In this document: piece by piece, positions 24,485 to 31,947 of the stretch
Numbering within the stretch: position 1 is the stretch's first letter
Layout of the letters: each line of letters opens with the position of its first letter
Assembly: GCA_029260905.1 (NCBI GenBank)
Contig: JAJDCH010000015.1
Span: 1 to 35,724 of the forward strand
DNA: 35,724 nt
Direction: 5' to 3'
Source of the DNA: Candidatus Levyibacteriota bacterium
Lineage (GTDB): Bacteria > Patescibacteriota > Microgenomatia > Levybacterales > UBA12049
Position numbers and translations under genes: made by a program
The notes under the pieces: generated by a model
What the model saw: only the letters and a program-made list of their open reading frames with translations
What the model was told of the DNA's origin: nothing
Database searches by the model: none

Positions 24485-25831
24485 ATGAAAAAACTTTGGC
24501 ATAAAAATTATACACAGGAGAAGCAGGCTGAAATGTATTGCTTTGCCCGCTCTGCGCAACTTGATAGTAAATTGATTGAGGCTGATATATTCGGTTCGAT
24601 TGCCCATGCAAAAATGCTTACAACTATTGGTATTTTGACTGAGGATGAGTTTTTGACGCTTAAAAAAGAACTTTTAAATATTCTTGCTCTTTTTGAAAAA
24701 GATGAGTTTTTAATTGGTCCTGAAGATGAAGACGTACATACTAAGATTGAAGCTGTGCTTACAGAAAAGGTTGGCGATGCGGCCAAAAAAATTCATACCG
24801 CAAGATCCAGAAACGACCAAGTCGCGCTTGATTTGCACTTGTTTGGAAAAAAGGAATTGATTGAGCTTTTTGAGTATTCTTCATTTTTGACAACTGAATT
24901 TGGAGATTTTGCTCAAAAACATGAATTTTTGCCAATGCCAGGATATACTCATATGCAAAAGGCTATGCCTTCAAGTGTCGGAATGTGGGCTGGAAGTTTT
25001 GCAGAAAGCCTGATTGACGATTTGCGTCTTTTGAAAAACGCTTTTGAGATAACTGATGCATCTCCACTTGGCGCTGGCGCATCGTATGGAGTTTCACTCC
25101 CAATTGACAGACAATTGGTTTCAGATTTGCTAGGATTTGAAAAAGTTCAGAATAATTCACTTTATACCCAAACAGCGCGTGTCAAATTCCAAATCGCTAT
25201 CATGCATGCCTGCTCACAAATAATGATAACTCTTTCTAGATTTGCAGAAGATATGCTTCTTTATACAACGAGCGAGTATGATCTATTTGATGTGGATGAA
25301 AAACTTTGTTCAGGATCATCGATCATGCCGCAGAAGAAAAATCTTGATATCATGGAAGTTCTTCGAGCAAGATCTCATCTAGTGATAGGGCATACTCAGA
25401 CTGCATCAAGTATGATATCAGGTCTTCCGAGTGGCTATAATGTTGATTTTGGTGAAACCAAAGAGCTTTTTATGGACAGTGTTGAGGTGGCGATAGAGTC
25501 AGTTGAGATCGTGAGATTGGTTCTCAAAACACTTACTCCCAATGAAAAAAAAATGAAAGAGTCTATGACCTCTGATCTTTTTGCAGCGCACGCTGCGTAT
25601 GAACTGGTGGAAAAGGGTATGCCTTTCAGGGATGCATATAAAAAAATCGGATTGTCGCTTGATAGTTTGCCCGAATATGATGCAGTTGATGTTTTGAAGC
25701 AATCAGCTCATATCGGCGGACCAGGTAATCTACAGCTTAAGAATATATCAAATGAGATCAAAGAACAACAAATCTGGTGGGACAAGAAGAAAAAACATTT
25801 TCACGAAGCCCTAGAAAAGCTAAAAAGTTAA
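24485..25831 (+). CDS. argH: Argininosuccinate lyase
   Basis: Splits argininosuccinate into arginine and fumarate, the last step of arginine synthesis. It has 448 residues, near the usual 450-470. Family motifs include DIFGSIAHAKML near residues 35-46, the HTARSRNDQVALD segment near 103-115, and the fumarase/aspartase signature GSSIMPQKKN near 278-287 with the mobile catalytic serine loop. The start ATG follows the T-box terminator by 21 nt. Regulation by a T-box suggests control by amino acid supply, most simply arginine. No argG is in the window. Confidence 0.95.
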   Translation: MKKLWHKNYTQEKQAEMYCFARSAQLDSKLIEADIFGSIAHAKMLTTIGILTEDEFLTLKKELLNILALFEKDEFLIGPEDEDVHTKIEAVLTEKVGDAAKKIHTARSRNDQVALDLHLFGKKELIELFEYSSFLTTEFGDFAQKHEFLPMPGYTHMQKAMPSSVGMWAGSFAESLIDDLRLLKNAFEITDASPLGAGASYGVSLPIDRQLVSDLLGFEKVQNNSLYTQTARVKFQIAIMHACSQIMITLSRFAEDMLLYTTSEYDLFDVDEKLCSGSSIMPQKKNLDIMEVLRARSHLVIGHTQTASSMISGLPSGYNVDFGETKELFMDSVEVAIESVEIVRLVLKTLTPNEKKMKESMTSDLFAAHAAYELVEKGMPFRDAYKKIGLSLDSLPEYDAVDVLKQSAHIGGPGNLQLKNISNEIKEQQIWWDKKKKHFHEALEKLKS

Positions 25832-25929
25832 ATTTCGATTTCTTCCAAAATCCTCAAATCGAGCAAATTTAAACCACAAAGCAAATAAATGTTTAAAAAT
25901 TTGTTAAGTTTTCGATAAAATATTGCTTA

Positions 25930-25958
25930 TTGACAAAAAACAGAGCATAAAATACAAT
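25930..25958 (+). promoter_or_regulatory. Promoter of the argB-like gene
   Basis: TTGACA (25930-25935), a 17-nt spacer and TACAAT (25953-25958), a near-consensus promoter. Transcription from about 25965 gives a leader of about 38 nt. That leader contains a hairpin, TTTTCCGC (25971-25978) with GCGGGAAA (25984-25991), ending 11 nt before the ATG. Confidence 0.7.
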
Positions 25959-26002
25959 AAACTTTAGTAATTTTCCGCAAAAAGCGGGAAAAAAATAAAA
26001 AA

Positions 26003-26800
26003 ATGGCAGAAAAAGAATTACTAGTAGTAGATCATCAGACAAAATCAGGCTTGCATGTGGCGAGAAAGCCATTATCTATTGTAAAGATTGGTGGCAGTGA
26101 AGTTGATAGAGCTTCAGATGCCATAGCAGGGGTTTATGAAGAAGGCCATCATGATCTTGTAATTGTGCATGGTGCAGGTGGTCAGATAAGCGATAGAATG
26201 CGCAAAAAACAGCTAGAACCCAGATTTGATGACGAAGGAAACAGGGTTAGTGATTCAGCCACAAGGGACGTTGTAATAAAGGTTCTTGATGAGGTAAATG
26301 AAGGTTTTGCAAATGCTTTAACAAAGAATGGAGTTCCTGTTATCGAGTATCACTCAAAAGCAGGTCTAATTCAAGGAGAAGCGGTTAGTCCAGAAAATTT
26401 GGTAGCAAGAACAGGCTCGTTAAGAGTAGATGGTTTACGTTTGGAATCAGATCTTTATGAGGAGGGTAATTGGCCTGTGATAGCACCTCTTGCTGCAAGC
26501 GTAAGAAATGGAGCATTAAATGTTAATGCAGACACGGCAGCAGTTGCTGTTGCTCAGGCAATGGGGGGAAAGGATGGAGGCGCGAATATTATTTTTATTA
26601 CAGGAACTGGTGGAGTGTTGTCGGGTGGTAATACTTTGAAAAAATTGTCAGGTGTTCAGTTAGGATCAATAGAAATAACAGGAGGAATGAGGAGGAAAGC
26701 AGCTGAAGCAGTTAGGGCAGGTGGTGCAACAATTGTTGATCTTTCAAATTTATCTAATGCTCTAAATGGTGCGAGAGTGGGTACTCGCGTTAGCGCATGA
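26003..26800 (+). CDS. Amino-acid-kinase family protein, acetylglutamate kinase-like
   Basis: The 265-residue length and fold motifs match ArgB/LysZ-type kinases. They are VKIGGSEVDR near residue 27, LVIVHGAGGQIS near 50-61, NRVSDSATRDVV near 80-91, VIAPLAASVRNGALNVNADTA near 158-178 and ITGGMRRKAAEA near 223-234. N-acetylglutamate kinase phosphorylates N-acetylglutamate in ornithine/arginine synthesis; LysZ acts on alpha-aminoadipate derivatives. The gene lies 171 nt after argH with its own promoter. Other ornithine-branch genes (argC, argJ, argD) are absent from the window, so the exact substrate is uncertain. Confidence 0.82.
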   Translation: MAEKELLVVDHQTKSGLHVARKPLSIVKIGGSEVDRASDAIAGVYEEGHHDLVIVHGAGGQISDRMRKKQLEPRFDDEGNRVSDSATRDVVIKVLDEVNEGFANALTKNGVPVIEYHSKAGLIQGEAVSPENLVARTGSLRVDGLRLESDLYEEGNWPVIAPLAASVRNGALNVNADTAAVAVAQAMGGKDGGANIIFITGTGGVLSGGNTLKKLSGVQLGSIEITGGMRRKAAEAVRAGGATIVDLSNLSNALNGARVGTRVSA

Positions 26801-26959
26801 TAAGAAAAGCTCGCAATACTCCAGATGATATTACTGCTGTTTTTTGAGAAAATGGGATTTTCCAAATGTCTGAATGGACAATGGGCGATGTACAAAAACC
26901 CGTAGCTAAAACTTTTCCCCGTGCAGATAGTTTGATGTTTTATGTTATAAATAATAGAT

Positions 26960-27580
26960 ATGGTAGAAGGAGAAGGAGGGGAACCACAGATTCCAGAAGA
27001 AGTATTAACAGCAGGGTATTGGGATGGACATGGACCGGATGATGATTGTGATCCAGATGAAAACGTAAAAATAGACCTCCCGCGAAGCGGTAGACATGAT
27101 TTCGCTCCACCTAGAACTTCAAAATTTGCAAATCAGATACTTCAGGAGTTTTTGGCGGTTGATGATAGATCGGTTCATGTAAGAGTTGCAAGTGGGGAGA
27201 TGTTTGAGGCGGAAAACTATCCACCGGGAACTGTGATCGGTTTTGATAGAGAGTCATTATCTAGTGCTGGATATAGAACAGGAAGAAGACTGGGGGTTGT
27301 TTGTGTAGGTAAAAATTCGAGAGAAAGATTGGTTTTAAGTGAATACGAAGCAAAGACAACAAAAAGAATGTTGATTGGGCAAACGCCAATGCCACCTGGC
27401 TACAAAGATCCATCTTATCGCTTCCCGGTTGGGGGAGTTATACATATTCCGCCAAACTATATGAGCAGAGTAACTAATTTGGATGTGTATCAAATGGGCA
27501 AAGGCGTTCCTGAAAAACCTAAGAAATTAAGGCTTCCTCATGGTTTTAGAAGATCACAACCAGGTGGGGCAGGAGCGTAG
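26960..27580 (+). CDS. Hypothetical protein (206 aa)
   Basis: I do not recognise a family. It has no signal peptide or membrane helix. The N-terminal 50 residues are acidic and Gly/Pro-rich (GHGPDDDCDPDENV) and the C-terminus is basic with Pro and Gly. The middle (about 75-165) has beta-strand-like segments (SVHVRVASGEMFEAENYPPG, RRLGVVCVG). A CCGC/GCGG hairpin lies inside the coding sequence at 27079-27089. It follows the argB-like gene by 159 nt and converges with the ABC transporter, leaving 11 nt between stops. Confidence 0.6.
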   Translation: MVEGEGGEPQIPEEVLTAGYWDGHGPDDDCDPDENVKIDLPRSGRHDFAPPRTSKFANQILQEFLAVDDRSVHVRVASGEMFEAENYPPGTVIGFDRESLSSAGYRTGRRLGVVCVGKNSRERLVLSEYEAKTTKRMLIGQTPMPPGYKDPSYRFPVGGVIHIPPNYMSRVTNLDVYQMGKGVPEKPKKLRLPHGFRRSQPGGAGA

Positions 27581-27591
27581 GTTGTGCATTT

Positions 27592-29379
27592 CTACAGTTT
27601 CTGCTCGTGCCACATGCGCGCAAAGCTTCCATTCTTTTTTAGCAACTCATCAAACGTGCCTAGTTCTTTGACCTTTCCTCCCTCCAGAACGACTATTTTA
27701 TCCATTTCTTTAATCGTTGAGAGCCTGTGAGCAATGACAATTGTCGTAAATTTATGGATATTTTCATGGATTGCTATCTGGATTTGTTTCTCTGAGTATG
27801 CATCCAGATGTGATGTTGCCTCATCAAGAAAGAGAATATCCGGCTCTCTGAAAAGCGCTCTTGCTATGCCAAGTCTTTGCCTCTGACCGCCTGATAATTT
27901 AATTCCTTTTTCACCGACTAAGGTTTCAATCCCCTCAGGCAAATCGGCAACAACATCTGTGAGATGGCTCATTCTTATAACTTCTGTGAGTTTGTCTTGT
28001 GGCTTTTCTTCGACTCCTGCCGCGTCAGACGTAGCTTGGGCGATTGTGATATTCTCTCTGAGTGACATATTGAAAAGTTCAGTATCCTGAAGAACGACTG
28101 AAATGTTTTGGATATATGATTCCCTTTTTATATTTTTAAGAACTTTATCATCAAGCAAAATCTCACCCAAATAGTCCTCATAAAGATCAAGAAGTAGCTT
28201 GAAAAGAGTTGATTTACCCGCGCCAGACAGGCCGACAATTCCTATACTCTCACCACGTTTTATATTCAGACTGATATTATCAAGAACTTTTTTTTTCTTA
28301 TAATTAAAGCTCAGATTTTTGATCTTTAGTGTTTTCCAGTTTTTAGGATAGAGAATTTGTGATGTTTGCTTTTCTTCGTTTTCTATAACGGGTTTTATCT
28401 GTAGAATTTGCATCGCGCGTGAAACCCAGATTTTGGCAATAACTATTTGTTGTCCGACACTTATCAGCTCATCTGTTGATTCCCCAACTCTATTAAAAAG
28501 ACCAAGAAATAAGATCAAAAAGCTTATTTCATATCTTCCCTGGAAAACACCCCAGACGATAAGTGAGGCCATTAGAAACTCGAAAAAGTGAAAATATGAT
28601 TCCAGAAAACCACCTTGTCTTCTGAAAAGAAAAATTCTTTTTTTTATCTCCTCAATCAGGATGTTTGATTTATCAGATACGGTTTTGTTGATTTTATTGC
28701 TGATTGAAAGTGATTTGATTGTCTGAATATTGTTAAGAGATTCAAATGTGATGCCTCCCAAATCTTCAAATCGCTCGTTTACAATCTGTTCTTGCTTGAC
28801 AGCTCTTTTAAGCAGAATTGTACCGATTGTAAAATACGAAATTATGAAAAAAACGATTGCAAGACCCAAGGCTTTTTCAAGTGTAAAAAAGATAAATAAA
28901 ACACCAACAGTATTGACAAGAACTGATATAAGAACCTCAAAAACTCTTCTGATGATCTCGTTTACACCGTCGCGTCCGCGTTCAATCCGTTTCATTTTAT
29001 TACCACTGTTTTCAATTTCCTGCCAGGCAAGATCAAGCCGCAGGATGTGTTTGAGCGTTTTTTTGTAAATATCAAGACCGGCCTGCTCTGCAACCTGAAA
29101 ACCAAAATATTTTCCTCCGTCTTGTCCGATCCCAACGTAAACACTGGCAATTCCCCAGATGGTCAGAATTGTTATGATTTGGGGAAGTGCTTGTTCGGGT
29201 GGTAGGTTCTTGCTGAGAACCAAAACTAGTTGGGAGATAGCAAATGGAGGATAGAGATGCGCGATGTCAGATGAAAACCGCAAGATAAAACCAAGCCAAA
29301 ACTTCTTTTGGTAGGGCCTAACAAATATTGATATGTCTTTTAAAAATCTTAAAAAAGGATAATTAATTTCTTTTTCCAT
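27592..29379 (-). CDS. ABC exporter, fused membrane and ATPase domains
   Basis: Half-transporter of 595 residues that should dimerise. Residues about 1-330 are the six-helix exporter membrane domain. The ATPase domain has Walker A GLSGAGKST near 380, the Q loop VVLQD, signature LSGGQ, Walker B ILFLDEAT and the switch His in IVIAHRLST. The substrate is unknown; such exporters carry lipids, peptides or drugs. A segment in the ATPase domain (ATSDAAGVEEKPQ) sits where others have a short loop and is encoded by a GC-rich stretch at 28010-28043 that looks like a small insertion. The promoter TATAAT ends 6 nt before the ATG. Confidence 0.94.
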   Translation of the reverse strand: MEKEINYPFLRFLKDISIFVRPYQKKFWLGFILRFSSDIAHLYPPFAISQLVLVLSKNLPPEQALPQIITILTIWGIASVYVGIGQDGGKYFGFQVAEQAGLDIYKKTLKHILRLDLAWQEIENSGNKMKRIERGRDGVNEIIRRVFEVLISVLVNTVGVLFIFFTLEKALGLAIVFFIISYFTIGTILLKRAVKQEQIVNERFEDLGGITFESLNNIQTIKSLSISNKINKTVSDKSNILIEEIKKRIFLFRRQGGFLESYFHFFEFLMASLIVWGVFQGRYEISFLILFLGLFNRVGESTDELISVGQQIVIAKIWVSRAMQILQIKPVIENEEKQTSQILYPKNWKTLKIKNLSFNYKKKKVLDNISLNIKRGESIGIVGLSGAGKSTLFKLLLDLYEDYLGEILLDDKVLKNIKRESYIQNISVVLQDTELFNMSLRENITIAQATSDAAGVEEKPQDKLTEVIRMSHLTDVVADLPEGIETLVGEKGIKLSGGQRQRLGIARALFREPDILFLDEATSHLDAYSEKQIQIAIHENIHKFTTIVIAHRLSTIKEMDKIVVLEGGKVKELGTFDELLKKNGSFARMWHEQKL

Positions 29380-29385
29380 GACTTC

Positions 29386-29391
29386 ATTATA
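29386..29391 (-). promoter_or_regulatory. -10 box of the ABC exporter, leaderless
   Basis: A perfect TATAAT on the minus strand lies exactly 6 nt before the start codon at 29379. The -35 region is weak. Confidence 0.55.
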
Positions 29392-29458
29392 GCTGAGAGA
29401 AGTTTAATATATAAATATAGATTTACGATATGCCAGTAAGGTATTAACCTCGAATTAG

Positions 29459-29467
29459 TGATATAAT
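29459..29467 (+). promoter_or_regulatory. Extended -10 promoter of argS
   Basis: TG, one base, then TATAAT (29462-29467), an extended -10 element. The ATG at 29478 is 10 nt downstream, so the leader is about 4 nt. Confidence 0.6.
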
Positions 29468-29477
29468 TGGATTTGTT

Positions 29478-31289
29478 ATGAGTATTAAGCAACAGATAAA
29501 AGATCAATTAAGTTCTGTTTTGAAGGATCTTGGGATTGAGGGCGTGGAGCCGGGGGTGGAGTATCCGGGGGAGCGCTCGCATGGAGACTACTCAAGTAAT
29601 GTGGCGATGGTGGCGTTTGCAAAAAAGCAAAAAGCAACAAGTGATAAGCAACAGGAGATAAGTGTGAAGGGTGCAGAGATAGAGAATCCGCGGGATTTGG
29701 CGGAGGAGATTGAGAAGAAATTAGGAATTAGGAATAAGGAATTAGGGCTTTTTGAAAAGGTGGAAGTGGCAGGGCCTGGATTTCTTAATTTTACGATAGC
29801 AAATGATATATTGCTTGATAGTTTGAATAAGTTTGATAGTGGCAAAAAAGCACTGGCGGGTAAAAAGATAATGGTGGAGTTTACTGATCCCAATCCTTTT
29901 AAGGAATTTCATATCGGTCATCTTTATAGCAATATAATCGGTGAGTCTATTTCACGTCTTCTGGAATCACAGGGAGCTGAGGTTTGGCGGGTAAATTATC
30001 AGGGAGATGTAGGAATGCACGTGGCAAAAGCACTTTTTGGACTATTCCAAAAACTGAAAACTGAGAACCTAGAACTGAAAAAAATTGATGAATTAAGCTT
30101 GGATGAAAAAGTTAAGATACTTGGCAAGGCGTATGCCTATGGGGCGAGGGCGTATGAAGATGATGAAAAGGCCAGGAGAGAAATTAATGAGATAAATAAA
30201 AAAGTTTACGATAAAGATCCTGAAGTGATGGAGATATATGAAAAAGGGAGGAAGTGGTCTCTTGAATACTTTGAAGAAATTTATAAAAGGCTTGGAACTG
30301 AGTTCAAGCAATATTATTTTGAGTCAGAAGTGGGTCTATATGGATCAAAGTATGTCAAGGATAACTTGGGAAAGGTTTTCACAGAGAGTAAGGGGGCGAT
30401 TGTTTTTGAGGGTGAAAAGTACGGACTTCACACCAGAGTCTTCATAAATTCACAAGGACTTCCAACGTATGAGGCAAAAGAGCTGGGACTAGCGCCGACT
30501 AAGTATAAAGACTTTAAGTATGATACTTCTATAATCGTTACCGGAAATGAAATAGTTGAATACTTCAAGGTGCTGCTAAAAGCTTTATCTCTTATAAATC
30601 CTGATCTGGCGGATAAGACAAAACATTTGCCGCATGGAATGGTGAGGCTGCCTGGTGGAAAGATGAGTAGTAGAGCTGGCATAAATAGAGAGCTGACAGG
30701 AATGTTTTTTATCTCAGACGCAAAGCATGAAATTGGAACGAAAAAAATGAACCTGAAACCAGAAGAAATTAATTCTGACTCAAAATGGTCAATTGCAGAA
30801 GAAGTAGGAATGGGAGCGGTTAAGTATGCATTTCTTAAAAGCAACATAGGGTCTGATATTGTTTTTAATCTTGAAGAATCGATTAGTTTTGAGGGCAACT
30901 CAGGTCCGTATATACAGTATGCGTATGTAAGAACACAAAGTGTGCTAGAAAGGGGAAAGCGTGAAGGGGAAAGCGTGAAGACGGAAGAAAAAAACTTTAC
31001 CCTTAACGCTTCACCCTTAACGCTTGAGAAGGAGGAGCGGGAGCTATTACTGCTGCTCTCAAGATTTGAAGAGGTGGTGGCTGAGGCAGCAGAAAGGTAT
31101 GCGCCAAATGTTGTAGCTACATATCTTTTTGAACTTGCGCAGAGCTTTAATCTTTTTTATCAGAAAATGCCGATTCTTAAGGCTGAAGGAGATGTAAAAG
31201 ATTTGCGTTTATTCCTGACTGAAAAAACAGGCAAAGTGCTTAAAAAAGGTTTATATCTCCTTGGCATCAAAGCACCTGAGAGGATGTAG
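29478..31289 (+). CDS. argS: Arginine-tRNA ligase
   Basis: Class I synthetase charging tRNA-Arg. Motifs are EFTDPNPFKEFHIGH with HIGH at residues 145-148, WRVNYQGDVG, a KMS-type motif in GGKMSSRAG, and a DALR anticodon-binding domain at the C-terminus (from about 480) with YAYVRTQSVLERG. At 603 residues it is longer than the usual 550-580. The additional residues fall in segments encoded by 7-nt tandem repeats (29619-29668, 29719-29746, 30051-30078, 30952-30986, 30996-31023), all in frame. Catalytic motifs are intact. It converges with the small LysM-like gene, with 1 nt between the two stops. Confidence 0.97.
   Translation: MSIKQQIKDQLSSVLKDLGIEGVEPGVEYPGERSHGDYSSNVAMVAFAKKQKATSDKQQEISVKGAEIENPRDLAEEIEKKLGIRNKELGLFEKVEVAGPGFLNFTIANDILLDSLNKFDSGKKALAGKKIMVEFTDPNPFKEFHIGHLYSNIIGESISRLLESQGAEVWRVNYQGDVGMHVAKALFGLFQKLKTENLELKKIDELSLDEKVKILGKAYAYGARAYEDDEKARREINEINKKVYDKDPEVMEIYEKGRKWSLEYFEEIYKRLGTEFKQYYFESEVGLYGSKYVKDNLGKVFTESKGAIVFEGEKYGLHTRVFINSQGLPTYEAKELGLAPTKYKDFKYDTSIIVTGNEIVEYFKVLLKALSLINPDLADKTKHLPHGMVRLPGGKMSSRAGINRELTGMFFISDAKHEIGTKKMNLKPEEINSDSKWSIAEEVGMGAVKYAFLKSNIGSDIVFNLEESISFEGNSGPYIQYAYVRTQSVLERGKREGESVKTEEKNFTLNASPLTLEKEERELLLLLSRFEEVVAEAAERYAPNVVATYLFELAQSFNLFYQKMPILKAEGDVKDLRLFLTEKTGKVLKKGLYLLGIKAPERM
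29619..29668. repeat. Heptamer repeat run in argS (GCAAAAA/GCAACAA type)
   Basis: After an 8-nt first unit, units GCAAAAA, GCAACAA, GTGATAA, GCAACAG, GAGATAA, GTGTGAA follow in 7-nt register. The encoded segment (KKQKATSDKQQEISVKGAE) is a charged insertion in the N-terminal domain. Confidence 0.6.
29719..29746. repeat. Heptamer repeat run in argS (AATTAGG type)
   Basis: AATTAGG, AATTAGG, AATAAGG, AATTAGG in perfect register, encoding KKLGIRNKELGL in frame. Confidence 0.8.
30051..30078. repeat. Heptamer repeat run in argS (AAACTGA type)
   Basis: AAACTGA, AAACTGA, GAACCTA, GAACTGA, encoding KLKTENLELK. Confidence 0.7.
30952..31023. repeat. Inverted pair of 14-nt (2 x 7) repeats in argS
   Basis: GGGGAAA, GCGTGAA, GGGGAAA, GCGTGAA (30952-30979) is followed after 16 nt by TTTACCC, TTAACGC, TTCACCC, TTAACGC (30996-31023). 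The second block is nearly the reverse complement of the first, so the mRNA could form a long hairpin. The encoded insertion lies before the conserved EERELLLLLSRFEEVV of the DALR domain. Confidence 0.8.
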
Positions 31290-31290
31290 G

Positions 31291-31638
31291 TTATTTAGGA
31301 CCCAATATTGTTATTTCTTGACCTGGATACACTATTGCCCCTTTTGGCAATTTACCAATCGTACAATCAGTATAAGGACGAGGGTCTTGGTCTTCCATAC
31401 CTCTTCCTTTTAAGTTTCTTCTTACAAGACTCTCAACTCCTAATTGTGGTCCTAAAACAGTTCCTGATTCTGTAATTGGTACATTTTCTGTTCCCACAAC
31501 ATTACAGGTATCGTTTCTGATTGTTGAATAACTAAGCGCTCCAATAGCAACCAAGCTAACTGCAATAGTGAGTGTTTTTTTTTGCTTTTTCCCAACATGG
31601 TGGTCAGGGTTTGAATTAGCCTCTTTCGCAGATCCCAT
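31291..31638 (-). CDS. Small membrane-anchored protein with LysM-like C-terminus
   Basis: The 115-residue protein has a basic N-terminus, a membrane helix at about 22-40 (LTIAVSLVAIGALSYSTI) and an exported remainder with two Cys. The C-terminal part reads like a LysM motif: LGVESLVRRNL, then GAIVYPGQEITILGP. LysM domains bind peptidoglycan, so this could be a wall-binding anchor. The similarity is weak and judged by eye. The promoter TTGACA-17 nt-TACTAT lies just upstream, and a TGAGGCT motif is 20 nt beyond the -35. Confidence 0.65.
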   Translation of the reverse strand: MGSAKEANSNPDHHVGKKQKKTLTIAVSLVAIGALSYSTIRNDTCNVVGTENVPITESGTVLGPQLGVESLVRRNLKGRGMEDQDPRPYTDCTIGKLPKGAIVYPGQEITILGPK

Positions 31639-31647
31639 AACAGCCCC

Positions 31648-31676
31648 ATAGTATAGGATTTTAGATGATTTGTCAA
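31648..31676 (-). promoter_or_regulatory. Promoter of the LysM-like gene
   Basis: On the minus strand TTGACA (31676-31671), a 17-nt spacer, TACTAT (31653-31648), then 9 nt to the ATG. The leader is about 3 nt. Confidence 0.65.
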
Positions 31677-31696
31677 GTATTAAAATTGATTATTTT

Positions 31697-31703
31697 AGCC
31701 TCA
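31697..31703 (-). repeat. TGAGGCT motif near two divergent envelope genes
   Basis: AGCCTCA on the plus strand, flanked as TTTTAGCCTCAATTTT, 20 nt upstream of the -35 box of the LysM-like gene. Confidence 0.45.
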
Positions 31704-31928
31704 ATTTTTAGTTATTTGGCACTAAGAGCATTTCTATATTAGAAATATTGAATTTTGTGTTTTCTGTTCTTTGACATGGTCATATCTTCGCATTCGCCTT
31801 CAGGTACTATTTACTTGGGTATCGCGTGTCTTTGCGATAAATATTTTGCTTGACAAGCATTGCTCTAATTTGATGTACTATAAAGGTAGAGTAGTTTAAA
31901 ATAACTATAAATAAGAGGTACAAAGGAT

Positions 31929-31941
31929 ATCAAATTTTGAT
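31929..31941. promoter_or_regulatory. Possible operator palindrome before the dockerin gene
   Basis: ATCAAA and TTTGAT arms around one T, ending 6 nt before the ATG. In AT-rich DNA it may be chance. Confidence 0.3.
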
Positions 31942-31947
31942 TTACGC

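Larger units (their letters stand above)
31639..31947. other. Intergenic region between two divergent envelope-protein genes
   Basis: This 309-nt stretch contains the minus-strand promoter at 31648-31676, a TGAGGCT copy at 31697-31703 (minus) and a TTGACA at 31850-31855 with poorly spaced -10 candidates. ATCAAA-T-TTTGAT, a 13-nt palindrome, lies at 31929-31941 just before the next start codon. No gene is apparent. Confidence 0.6.

Noticed and set aside
26841-26862. Terminator after the argB-like gene
   Set aside because: GAAAAT/ATTTTC at 26848-26862 forms a small hairpin but no T run follows it.
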